6,985 nt of DNA from Acidobacteriota bacterium (GCA_013140935.1 JABFSD010000778.1:1-6985); one strand, 5' to 3'. Counted from the stretch's first letter, positions 1 through 6,598 are shown. The notes: generated from the letters alone by a model not told the origin. Numbers and translations: made by a program.

Positions 1-1
1 C

Positions 2-1129
2 ATCCGCGACAACACGCGCACCGGACGCAATCCGCAAGAAGTGCAAGAAGACGCGCTGTGGGGCGTCTTGCAGGAAGGCTGGCGCGACGGTTTCGGAGCC
101 GACGCCGACCACCTCAAGACCACCGAAGACATTGATGTATGCGCGGCGGCTGGTTACACCTTTTACACGATTGACCCCAGCGCCCACGTAGACAACGCCG
201 CCAACACCGCGCCCGTTGCCGAATTGCGCGACAAGTGCGCCGCGCTGCCGTGGGCTGAACTCGGTACGTCGTGGGACGACACACAGGCGCGGCTGCAAAA
301 GACTTTCGATCTTGGGGGTGATCTAGGCACGTTCAAATTCGCGCTGGATGAAGACGCTCTGCTGCGCGCGGCGGCGAAATACGGTCGCGTCATCGCGCAT
401 ACGGTCAAGATGTATCGCTACCTTGAAACCGCAATGGGTGCGCGCGACTTTGAACTCGAAATGAGTGTTGACGAATCCGACACCGTCACCACCGTCGCCG
501 AACACATTTACATCGCCAATGAACTCCGGCGTCTCGGCGTCAAATGGGTGAGCCTCGCGCCGCGTTACGTCGGCGATTTTGAAAAGGGAGTAGATTACCT
601 CGGCGACCTAGGCGAATTTGAAAAATCCTTCGCGCAACATTTCGCCGTCTCGCAAACTTACGGCCCATACAAACTCAGCCTGCATTCCGGCTCTGACAAG
701 TTCAGCGTTTACCCCATCGCCGCACGCGTCGCGGGCGAGTTCGTACACCTCAAGACCGCCGGTACGAGCTATCTCGAGAGCCTGCGCGCCATCGGCAAAC
801 ACAACGCGTCGCTCTTCCGCGCGATTACGGCCTTTGCGGTTGAACGCTACCCGACCGACCGCGCGACCTACCACGTCTCAGCGCAAGTCGAAAAGATGCC
901 TGCGCTGGCTTCGTTGGCCGACGATCAATTGATGACGCTGCTCGATGACTTCCACGCGCGCGAGATTTTGCACGTCACGTTCGGTTCGGTGCTGCATCAC
1001 GCCGACTTCCGCGAGCCGTTTTTTGCTACGTTGCGTGAGAATGAGGAAACGTATGCGGAGATGTTGGAGATTCATTTCGGGAAGCATTTCGCGCCGTTTG
1101 ATGCGGCGGCGCAGGCGGCGGGGGATTAA
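2..1129 (+). CDS. uxaE: Tagaturonate epimerase family protein (UxaE), 5'-truncated by window edge
   Basis: This is the C-terminal 375 residues of a UxaE-family enzyme, a cytoplasmic epimerase that interconverts D-fructuronate and D-tagaturonate in hexuronate (galacturonate/glucuronate) catabolism. The reading frame is open to the left edge, and the translation upstream of the first GTG (41) still looks like the family (IRDNTRTGR), so the true start lies outside the window. Recognisable blocks are DADHLK (101-118), EMSVDE (458-475) and LHSGSDKFS (from about 680). Their Asp/His/Glu residues are reasonable candidates for the metal and substrate site, though I assign this from family resemblance and not from a structure. 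Family members are usually nearly 500 residues, so roughly 100 are missing. The gene is GC-rich (40 of 60 bases in 241-300), unlike the next gene. It ends at TAA with no obvious terminator. No other sugar-acid gene is visible here. Family call is confident; substrate is inferred. Confidence 0.9.
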   Translation: MRDNTRTGRNPQEVQEDALWGVLQEGWRDGFGADADHLKTTEDIDVCAAAGYTFYTIDPSAHVDNAANTAPVAELRDKCAALPWAELGTSWDDTQARLQKTFDLGGDLGTFKFALDEDALLRAAAKYGRVIAHTVKMYRYLETAMGARDFELEMSVDESDTVTTVAEHIYIANELRRLGVKWVSLAPRYVGDFEKGVDYLGDLGEFEKSFAQHFAVSQTYGPYKLSLHSGSDKFSVYPIAARVAGEFVHLKTAGTSYLESLRAIGKHNASLFRAITAFAVERYPTDRATYHVSAQVEKMPALASLADDQLMTLLDDFHAREILHVTFGSVLHHADFREPFFATLRENEETYAEMLEIHFGKHFAPFDAAAQAAGD

Positions 1130-1159
1130 AAGGTTGCAAAATTTTAAAGGAAAACTGGT

Positions 1160-1165
1160 AGGAGG
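1160..1165 (+). promoter_or_regulatory. Shine-Dalgarno site fixing the AIPR gene start
   Basis: A full AGGAGG lies four bases before the ATG at 1170. It is the strongest ribosome-binding site in the window and decides the start: the same frame stays open back to 945, but that stretch lies inside the uxaE coding sequence and its translation is arginine-rich shadow. Confidence 0.85.
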
Positions 1166-1169
1166 AATT

Positions 1170-2921
1170 ATGAAAACGTGGGAATCAGCTTTCAATGCGC
1201 GATCAGATATTCAGGTATACGGTGACAATGCGTTAGGGTTGTTCGCTCTGGCTCTTAGGTTTCACTTGGATGACATAAACACGGTAGCAGCGGAATCAAT
1301 CACAGATGGAAATGATGACAAAAAATGCGACATCGTATTTTTGAACAAGGACGATGGTGTTGCTGTCATTTGTCAAAATTTCTTTTCTCAAAAGGCGAAA
1401 GCCTCCGCACCTGCCAACAAAGCAAGTGATCTGAATACGGCTGTTACGTGGCTCTTGGCGCGACCAGTTGCGGGATTGCCCGAGAGGATAAAATCTTCAG
1501 CCGAAGAATTAAGGGAAGCGATTAGAGAAGGTACCATTGGAGAAATTTTTGTTTGGTACACACATAATTTGCCTGAATCAGAAAATGTGAAGCAAGAACT
1601 TCTTACAGTTGAACACTCTGCCGACGCCATACTGAAGCGAGAGTTCCACGGCAAAAGCGTGAAAGTTAAAGCCTTGGAAGTTGGTAGTGGGCAACTAGAA
1701 AAATGGTATAAGGATACGTTGTCTCCCATTTTGGTGAACGATGAGTTTAATATCCAAGTAAGTGACGGATACGAGTTGAAGGGTAAAGACTGGAAGGCCT
1801 ACGTAACGACTGTTAGCGCCCGTTTTCTCTATACTATCTACCGCAAGTATAGAACTCGCCTTTTTTCAGCCAATATTCGTGATTACTTAGGATCGAGAAA
1901 GTCTGATGTAAACATAAACCACGGAATAAAAAAGACCGCCGAAAGCTCACCAGAGAACTTTTGGGTATTTAATAATGGGCTTACGATTTTGGTCAATAGC
2001 TACGAAACTCCCGTGGCAGGGAAAAAGCTGGTTCTTAAAGTAAAAGGACTATCAATCGTTAATGGTGCCCAGACGACGGGTGCAATTGGTTCGTTGCCCA
2101 AAAGTCCAAAGGATAATGCTATTGTTCCAGTTAGGTTTGTTCAGACAGCAGATACTGATTTGGTGTATAACATAATCCAGTACAATAACAGTCAGAATAA
2201 AATAACGGCCTCAGATTTTCGAAGTCGAGATAATATTCAGAAACGTCTGAGAGAGGAGTTTCAAAAGATTCCAAGCTCAGAGTATGAAGGTGGGCGAAGG
2301 GGAGGGTTTACCGATGTTATCAAGAGAACACCACAATTGTTGCCATCATATACTGTGGGGCAAGCGTTGGCCGCTATGCACCAAGATCCAGCAATAGCGT
2401 ATAACCAGAAAACGAATATTTGGATTTCAGATACCTTATACTCGAAGTATTTCAATGAAGAGGCGACAGCGATGCATATTGTTTTCGCTTTCTCTCTTTT
2501 GAGAGCCGCGGAAGCGAGGAAAATGCAGTTGGTTGAGAAGTCGCGGAAAAATCAAGATGGCTTGACGGAGATTGAGAAAAGAGAGCTTGAATTCTTTCGC
2601 CATCGTGGGGCTACGTATTTACTGGTTGCTGCTATTTCTTCGTGCTTAGAGATTTTTATAAAGAAGCCCGCCCCAAATAAATTCAGGTTGTCGTTTGGTG
2701 AGAAATGTTCTCCAACTCAAGCACAAGATTATTGGGCATCTATTGTGGAAGTAACAGCCCCGTTATGTGAGCACTTAGAAGACGCTTTTACAGATGGGCT
2801 GAAAAATACAGAGCGGATCAATAAGGCAATACGAACCTTCCAAAGCCTTGTTCAGGCTACCTCGTTGGCTAATTCCCCGAAATATCAATTCTTTTCGAGT
2901 AAGGTGTTTGGATGGAAGTAG
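1170..2921 (+). CDS. AIPR family (abortive infection phage resistance) protein
   Basis: This 583-residue protein belongs to the AIPR family (Pfam AIPR), first linked to abortive-infection phage resistance in Lactococcus. Its molecular activity is not settled. The AIPR core is clear: LFSANIRDYLG (231-241), VNINHGI (247-253), FWVFNNGLTI (264-273), SIVNGAQTT (295-303) and YNNSQNKI (338-345). The N-terminus resembles the restriction-endonuclease-like part of AIPR proteins, with D54 in CDIVF followed by VICQNFF (66-72). The Q-x-K usually expected there reads Q-N-F, so nuclease activity is doubtful. The motif PANKASDLNTAVTWLL (81-96) looks like a subfamily signature. No signal peptide or membrane segment is seen, so it is probably cytoplasmic. 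The gene is visibly AT-richer than uxaE (21 G/C of 60 in 1321-1380), which suggests horizontal transfer. It starts 40 bases after uxaE and appears complete. A defence role is inferred from family and context. Confidence 0.88.
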   Translation: MKTWESAFNARSDIQVYGDNALGLFALALRFHLDDINTVAAESITDGNDDKKCDIVFLNKDDGVAVICQNFFSQKAKASAPANKASDLNTAVTWLLARPVAGLPERIKSSAEELREAIREGTIGEIFVWYTHNLPESENVKQELLTVEHSADAILKREFHGKSVKVKALEVGSGQLEKWYKDTLSPILVNDEFNIQVSDGYELKGKDWKAYVTTVSARFLYTIYRKYRTRLFSANIRDYLGSRKSDVNINHGIKKTAESSPENFWVFNNGLTILVNSYETPVAGKKLVLKVKGLSIVNGAQTTGAIGSLPKSPKDNAIVPVRFVQTADTDLVYNIIQYNNSQNKITASDFRSRDNIQKRLREEFQKIPSSEYEGGRRGGFTDVIKRTPQLLPSYTVGQALAAMHQDPAIAYNQKTNIWISDTLYSKYFNEEATAMHIVFAFSLLRAAEARKMQLVEKSRKNQDGLTEIEKRELEFFRHRGATYLLVAAISSCLEIFIKKPAPNKFRLSFGEKCSPTQAQDYWASIVEVTAPLCEHLEDAFTDGLKNTERINKAIRTFQSLVQATSLANSPKYQFFSSKVFGWK

Positions 2922-2945
2922 TGTGCTTATAAAGCAAATACAATT

Positions 2946-3170
2946 ATGAGTTACAAAGACATTATCACTATCGAGCCGGGAAAACGCAGCGGCAAGCCGC
3001 GCATTCGCGGCATGCGCATTACGGTTTACGACGTGTTGGAATATCTGGCGGCAGGTATGACGCACGCAGAAATTCTGTCTGACTTCCCCTATTTGACCGA
3101 AGAAGACATTCGCGCGTGTTTGAGCTATGCGGCAGAGAGGGAAAAGAGCCTGATGGCTGCGTCGGCATGA
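2946..3170 (+). CDS. DUF433 family antitoxin-like protein
   Basis: This 74-residue protein matches the DUF433 family: a short N-terminal strand, then GKPRIRGMRITVYDVLEYL (17-35), AAGMTHAEILSDFPYLTEED (36-55) and a final helix IRACLSYAAE. The pattern is that of a small helix-turn-helix protein. DUF433 proteins are commonly encoded just before a DUF5615 PIN-like toxin and are taken to be its antitoxin and probable autorepressor. Here the stop overlaps an ATG (ATGA, 3167-3170), as usual for such pairs, but the downstream frame closes after ten codons. The protein therefore looks like an orphan antitoxin. It starts 24 bases after the AIPR gene, with no good Shine-Dalgarno, so it may depend on readthrough or re-initiation. 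GC content is higher than in the AIPR gene. Family call is firm; the antitoxin role is inferred. Confidence 0.85.
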   Translation: MSYKDIITIEPGKRSGKPRIRGMRITVYDVLEYLAAGMTHAEILSDFPYLTEEDIRACLSYAAEREKSLMAASA

Positions 3171-3199
3171 AGCTCAACCTGCAAAATTGGATGACATAG
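3167..3199 (+). pseudogene. Ten-codon remnant at the expected toxin position (tentative)
   Basis: An ATG overlapping the DUF433 stop opens a frame reading MKLNLQNWMT and then TAG. DUF5615 toxins typically sit at exactly this position and begin with an MKLxLDEN-like strand, so this may be the stub of a deleted or mutated toxin gene. Similarity over so few residues is weak and chance is a real alternative. The rest of a PIN-like domain, with its acidic residues, is not found in any frame before the next gene. Confidence 0.3.
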
Positions 3200-3225
3200 G
3201 AAACCAGGCGCAAGTCTTAATAATT

Positions 3226-3561
3226 ATGGTAATGCTCATCACGGCACCCGCGACAAAAGATCAACTTGAAGAAATGTCGCAGGCGCTTGTCACATACATC
3301 AAACTGGCTGTGGATATTCGCCTTGGCCTTTTGGCAGGCGGCGGCACCTTGCACGCCGATTGTGAATCTGTGTTGCTGGAACAAGGCAGCCAGCAATCAG
3401 ACGTATGGGGCGCTGATTGGAATCCCGCCAGCCAGCAAGTTACTTACGAGTTGCTGATTAACATCCGGCCAACTCAAAATAACCTCTCGCTCGAAGTGCT
3501 TGACCCGGAAATCAGAGAGCGCATTCAGGAAATCACCGTTCGTTTATTGGGGGACGTATGA
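3226..3561 (+). CDS. DUF5674 family protein
   Basis: This 111-residue protein is recognised as DUF5674, a family of unknown function. The conserved core runs from QALVTYIKLAVDIR (19-32) through AGGG (37-40) and LHADCESVLLEQGS (42-55) to DVWGADWNP (59-67), followed by LLINIRPTQNN. The polar, strongly conserved H43, D45, C46, E47 and E52 would suit a metal or catalytic site, but that is inference. I chose the ATG at 3226 because family members begin close to a short hydrophobic strand like MLIT; ATG 3232 is equally possible. The frame extends back to a TTG at 3187, but the added residues do not look like the family. No good ribosome-binding site is visible. The stop overlaps the next start (ATGA at 3558), pointing to coupled translation of the pair. 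No signal peptide is seen. Confidence 0.8.
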   Translation: MVMLITAPATKDQLEEMSQALVTYIKLAVDIRLGLLAGGGTLHADCESVLLEQGSQQSDVWGADWNPASQQVTYELLINIRPTQNNLSLEVLDPEIRERIQEITVRLLGDV

Positions 3562-3908
3562 AAGATTGGACCAGCATCCGCACACGTTATTTAGAAGACA
3601 GCCTGCCGATTCGCTTGGGCGGGTTGGCGGCGAATTTGAGCCGCATCAAATCGTTTTCGACGCGCGAGGAAAATCGTGCCGCTGTCGAAAGCCTGATTGA
3701 TGAAAGCAAGCAATTCATCGAATGGACAGCCGTTGAAGCTGAGATTCATGTAGCTGCCGAATTAGTGGAGCTTCAATTGTTGCTGGCGCGTTGGCATTAC
3801 AAGTTTGAAAGCATCTGGCAACAGAAACAGCAACTTGAACAGATGGCTTTAGACTCGCAACATTGGTCAAAACGTGTTTTAGAACTTTCTGGTTTGTTAC
3901 GCGCTTAA
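3558..3908 (+). CDS. Conserved hypothetical helical protein coupled to DUF5674
   Basis: This is a 116-residue protein of unknown function. It resembles hypothetical proteins I associate with cyanobacteria and Acidobacteriota (a recalled resemblance, not a search). It appears almost entirely helical and charged. Notable segments are RLGGLAANLSRIKSF (19-33), an ESLIDESKQFIEW stretch (44-56) whose family form is typically ES-x-FIEW, AAELVELQLLLARWH (66-80) and a C-terminal VLELSGLL. The GGLAANL block is the most family-like part. There is no signal peptide, membrane helix or recognisable catalytic motif. Its ATG overlaps the DUF5674 stop, and GGGGGA (3549-3554), inside the end of that gene, serves as ribosome-binding site. 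Tight coupling suggests that the two proteins act together, possibly in a complex. It is not similar to a known toxin or antitoxin as far as I can tell. Confidence 0.75.
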   Translation: MKDWTSIRTRYLEDSLPIRLGGLAANLSRIKSFSTREENRAAVESLIDESKQFIEWTAVEAEIHVAAELVELQLLLARWHYKFESIWQQKQQLEQMALDSQHWSKRVLELSGLLRA

Positions 3909-3921
3909 GAGGCTTTGACGC

Positions 3922-4779
3922 ATGACTATCGCAGAAAAATATCTCAATCCATTTACCGACTTCGGTTTCAAGAAGCTGTTTGGCAGCGAGCCGAATAAAG
4001 ATCTGTTGATTGATTTTCTCAATCAGTTATTGCCGCAGCATCATCAGATTCAGGACTTGAGCTTCACGCCGAACGAGATGTTGGGTGATACGAAAGTAGA
4101 TCGTAGAGCCGTGTTCGATCTGTTTTGTATGAGCCAGTCGGGCGAGCGCTTCATTGTCGAAATGCAAAAGGCCAAGCAGAATTATTTCAAAGACCGCAGC
4201 GTCTTTTACTCGACCTTTCCGATTCGGGAGCAGGCAGAGCGCCGCAGCGATTGGGATTTCAAACTTTCGGCAGTCTATTTGGTCGGCGTGCTGGATTTCG
4301 TTTTCGCTGAAGACAAAAACAGTCCTGAGGTGCTTCATTACGTGCAGTTGAAGGATCAGGGCAATCGGGTTTTTTATGACAAGCTGACGTTCATTTATCT
4401 CGAAATGCCCAAGTTTAATAAGACCGAAGCTGAATTGATGACGAGCTTCGACAAATGGCTTTACGTGCTGAAACGTTTGCCCGCATTGACCGACCGTCCG
4501 GTCAAATTACAGGAGAGGATTTTCGCCAAGCTGTTTGAGATTGCCGAAGTTGGTAACTTCACGCGCGAAGAGTTGGCGGAATATGAAAACAGTTTGAAGA
4601 ATTACCGCGATCTAAAAAATGTGATTGATACGGCGGTTGACGACGCAAAGGTCATTGAAAGGCGCGCAAGCATGCACGATGTCGCGCGACGCGGGTTGGC
4701 CGACGGCTTCCCACTCGCCGCTATTGCAAGGCTGACTGGTCTAAGCGAAGAAGAAATCGAAGCCTTGCGGCAATCTTAA
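3922..4779 (+). CDS. Rpn family recombination-promoting nuclease / PD-(D/E)XK putative transposase
   Basis: This 285-residue protein belongs to the PD-(D/E)XK nuclease family transposase group (PF12784-like, related to E. coli Rpn proteins). The N-terminal hallmark NPFTDFGFKKLFG (9-21) is followed by the nuclease core, with D66 in VFDLF and E80-M-Q82-K83 (EMQK), so the catalytic residues appear intact. Later family blocks are FYSTFPIREQ (95-104), LSAVYLVGVLDF (115-126) and the segment around LIYLEMPKFNK-like residues 158-168. The C-terminus is helical and ends in LTGLSEEEIEALRQS, a helix-turn-helix-like tail common in the family. Rpn proteins are DNA endonucleases that raise RecA-independent recombination, and some members have been tied to phage defence. 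It lies 13 bases after the 116-aa gene. The size is typical and the gene is intact. No terminal repeats flank it, so transposition is not supported here. Confidence 0.88.
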   Translation: MTIAEKYLNPFTDFGFKKLFGSEPNKDLLIDFLNQLLPQHHQIQDLSFTPNEMLGDTKVDRRAVFDLFCMSQSGERFIVEMQKAKQNYFKDRSVFYSTFPIREQAERRSDWDFKLSAVYLVGVLDFVFAEDKNSPEVLHYVQLKDQGNRVFYDKLTFIYLEMPKFNKTEAELMTSFDKWLYVLKRLPALTDRPVKLQERIFAKLFEIAEVGNFTREELAEYENSLKNYRDLKNVIDTAVDDAKVIERRASMHDVARRGLADGFPLAAIARLTGLSEEEIEALRQS

Positions 4780-4804
4780 AAACTTACTCAACAACAACAT
4801 TCAC

Positions 4805-4810
4805 AAGGAG
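4805..4810 (+). promoter_or_regulatory. Shine-Dalgarno site of the GlcG/HbpS-family gene
   Basis: AAGGAG lies eight bases before the ATG at 4819 and supports that start. The 39-base gap after the Rpn gene shows no terminator, so the gene may be read from upstream or from a promoter I could not identify. Confidence 0.75.
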
Positions 4811-4818
4811 AATTTCAC

Positions 4819-5214
4819 ATGGTCACACTCGCAGATGCACGTCGCGTAATTGCGGCGGCAGAAAAGAAGGCAGCAGAAATCGGGCAGCCGATGAATATCG
4901 CGGTAGCCGATGGCGGCGGAAATTTGGTTTCGCACGTACGCATGGACGGCGCATGGATTGGCAGCATTGATATTTCGATCAAGAAGGCGTTCACGTCGCG
5001 TGCTTTCGACATTGCTACGAAAGACTTGGCTACGCACTCGCAATCGGGCGGGCAGTTTTTCGGCATTCACGCGTCGAATGATGGCCGCATCATGATTTTT
5101 GCAGGCGGCATTCCGTTGAAAAAAGACGGCGTCGTAGTCGGTTCAATCGGCGTCAGCGGCGGTTCCGGCGATCAAGATCACGCCGTAGCGGAAGCGGGCG
5201 CGGCGGCTTTCTAA
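4819..5214 (+). CDS. GlcG/HbpS family heme-binding-like protein
   Basis: This 131-residue protein belongs to the GlcG/HbpS family (formerly DUF336). Members include GlcG of the E. coli glycolate locus and the heme-sensing HbpS of Streptomyces; most have no proven function. Diagnostic segments are MNIAVADGGGNLVSHVRMDGAW (25-46), SIDISIKKAFTSRAF (49-63), GIHASNDGRIMIFAGGIPL (82-100) and VVGSIGVSGGSGDQDHAVAEAG (106-127). Family proteins form compact alpha/beta oligomers. No signal peptide is present, so it is probably cytoplasmic, unlike secreted HbpS. The length is normal. It has a good ribosome-binding site and is followed 21 bases later by a hairpin terminator, making it the last gene of its transcription unit. 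No glycolate oxidase gene or two-component system lies next to it, so heme binding here is only a family-level suggestion. Confidence 0.88.
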   Translation: MVTLADARRVIAAAEKKAAEIGQPMNIAVADGGGNLVSHVRMDGAWIGSIDISIKKAFTSRAFDIATKDLATHSQSGGQFFGIHASNDGRIMIFAGGIPLKKDGVVVGSIGVSGGSGDQDHAVAEAGAAAF

Positions 5215-5235
5215 ACGTTCAACGTCGGCAAAATA

Positions 5236-5267
5236 AAAGAGCGCGAGGATGGCAACTCGCGCTCTTT
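5236..5267 (+). terminator. Hairpin terminator between the GlcG-family gene and recF
   Basis: The arms AAAGAGCGCGAG (5236-5247) and CTCGCGCTCTTT (5256-5267) pair perfectly over 12 bp around the eight-base loop GATGGCAA, followed by a short T-containing tail. Its place 21 bases after the GlcG-family stop fits a rho-independent terminator; the U-tract is short, so efficiency may be moderate. The arms carry A-runs on one side and T-runs on the other, so it could also work from the opposite strand. Confidence 0.8.
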
Positions 5268-5299
5268 ATGTTATCGGCAACCGTCAATGCCAACTCTAC

Positions 5300-6586
5300 A
5301 TGCACCTTCAACGTATCGAAGCCTTCAACTTTCGTAACCTTTCTGACGCCCTCGAATTCGGCCCTGGCCTCAATGTGATTTACGGGCAGAACGCGCAGGG
5401 CAAGACGGCGTGGATGGAAGCCGTTTATTTATTAGCCACTACGAAATCCTTTCGCACGAACCATCCCAAAGACGCGATCAAACATGGTGAGAAAGAAGCC
5501 ATCCTGCGCGGCACCGTAGTGCGCGGCAATCTCACCAAAGACTTGCAGATGTTGATTACGGCTACGACCAAGCAATCGTTTGTGAACGGCAAGCGCGAAG
5601 CGGCGGTACGCTATCTGGGCAATCTGGACGCGGTCGCATTCACCGCCGACGAGCTTGACGTAGTGCGCGGTGCGCCCGAAGCGCGGCGACGGTTCGTTGA
5701 TCGCGGCTTGGTGGGAACCTTGCCGTCATATCTGGGCACGCTGGCGGAATACAACCGCGTGCTGAAGCAGAAAAATGCGTTATTGCGCGAAGCCAGCGAA
5801 GCCGATGACTTGAGTAAGTACGTTCCGTTGCTCGAAGCCTGGAACGATCAGTTGGTCGCGTTGGGCACAGAGATTCATCAGGCGCGCGTGGCATATGTGG
5901 CGAAGTTGCAGGCGCATTTGAATCCGCAGTTGTTTCAGCACGAACAGATTGCGATTCGGTATAAGTCTTCGCTCGCAGGCAAGGGCGATTTGAATGATTA
6001 CGCGGCGCTGATGAGGGAGCGAATGGCGGTGCGGTTGAAGAACGAAATGAGTCTCGGTTACGCCCTCGTCGGGCCGCATCGGGACGATCTTGAGATCGAA
6101 TTTGACGGCTATGAAACTGGCAAATTTGGCAGCTCAGGACAGCAGCGCAGCGCCTTGTTACTCCTTGATTTAGCTCAACTTAGCGTGTACTATGCTGCTT
6201 CGGAAGAATACCCGCTTTTCCTGATAGATGACATTGATGCCGAGCTTGATCAACAGCGCATCGGCCTGCTTTTAGATTACCTCGAAGGCAAGGCGCAGAC
6301 GCTGGTTTCGACCTCAAAAAGTTCGATTGCCGAACGGTATCGGCAACGCGCTCGGACGATTCATGTCGTGGCAGGCAAAGCAGTAAATCATGACATTCAG
6401 GCAAGTTCAGAACCGGAGACGGAGGCTTCAGACTCACAACTTACTGAGCCTACAACTCAGCCGGTCACAACGCCCGCACTTGCCGAAAATTTAACGAAGG
6501 GCGACAAGCTGGATTGGTTACAACCCAAAGACGAAACGGCGCCAACGGTACTTAACGATGAAGACAAATATCGCGCTCCGTTTTAA
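5300..6586 (+). CDS. recF: DNA replication and repair protein RecF
   Basis: RecF is an SMC-like ATPase that, with RecO and RecR, loads RecA at single-strand gaps for recombinational repair and fork restart. This 428-residue protein shows RNLSDALEFGPGLNVI, then Walker A GQNAQGKT (29-36), the family block TKSFRT, the ABC-type signature FGSSGQQRS (276-284) and Walker B LFLIDD (306-311), followed by the D-loop ELDQQR (315-320). All ATP-binding motifs look intact. ATG 5300 was chosen because MHLQRIEAFNFRNL matches normal RecF N-termini. The in-frame ATG at 5249 sits in the loop of the upstream terminator hairpin. E. coli RecF has 357 residues; the excess here is a tail of about 68 residues after about 360, rich in Ser, Thr, Pro and acidic residues, ending LNDEDKYRAPF and probably disordered. 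No clear ribosome-binding site precedes 5300. gyrB follows, but dnaN is not adjacent. Confidence 0.93.
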   Translation: MHLQRIEAFNFRNLSDALEFGPGLNVIYGQNAQGKTAWMEAVYLLATTKSFRTNHPKDAIKHGEKEAILRGTVVRGNLTKDLQMLITATTKQSFVNGKREAAVRYLGNLDAVAFTADELDVVRGAPEARRRFVDRGLVGTLPSYLGTLAEYNRVLKQKNALLREASEADDLSKYVPLLEAWNDQLVALGTEIHQARVAYVAKLQAHLNPQLFQHEQIAIRYKSSLAGKGDLNDYAALMRERMAVRLKNEMSLGYALVGPHRDDLEIEFDGYETGKFGSSGQQRSALLLLDLAQLSVYYAASEEYPLFLIDDIDAELDQQRIGLLLDYLEGKAQTLVSTSKSSIAERYRQRARTIHVVAGKAVNHDIQASSEPETEASDSQLTEPTTQPVTTPALAENLTKGDKLDWLQPKDETAPTVLNDEDKYRAPF

Positions 6587-6598
6587 GGACGAGTAACG

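Noticed and set aside
608..874. Minus-strand open frame within uxaE
   Set aside because: Typical antisense shadow in GC-rich coding DNA; no family resemblance and no ribosome-binding site.
945..1169. Open frame upstream of the AIPR start, adding 75 residues
   Set aside because: It lies inside uxaE in another frame, its translation is arginine-rich shadow, and AGGAGG at 1160-1165 clearly sets the start at 1170.
2924..2936. Small hairpin TGCTT-ATA-AAGCA just after the AIPR stop
   Set aside because: Only five base pairs, AT-rich and without a T-tract; too weak to call a terminator.
3187..3225. TTG start extending the DUF5674 protein by 13 residues
   Set aside because: The added residues are unlike family N-termini and there is no ribosome-binding site placed for TTG 3187.
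4486..4506. Short inverted repeat around TTGACCG ... CGGTCAA inside the Rpn gene
   Set aside because: Seven-base arms within coding sequence; expected by chance and with no flanking support.
1130..4818. Insertion-sequence ends or attachment sites bordering the accessory block
   Set aside because: I found no matching terminal inverted repeats, target duplications or tRNA at either side.
4801..5070. Two overlapping minus-strand open frames across the GlcG-family gene
   Set aside because: Both are antisense to a well-recognised gene and show no protein-like family motif.
5640..6079. Minus-strand open frames within recF
   Set aside because: Antisense to intact recF; arginine- and histidine-rich translations without recognisable domains.
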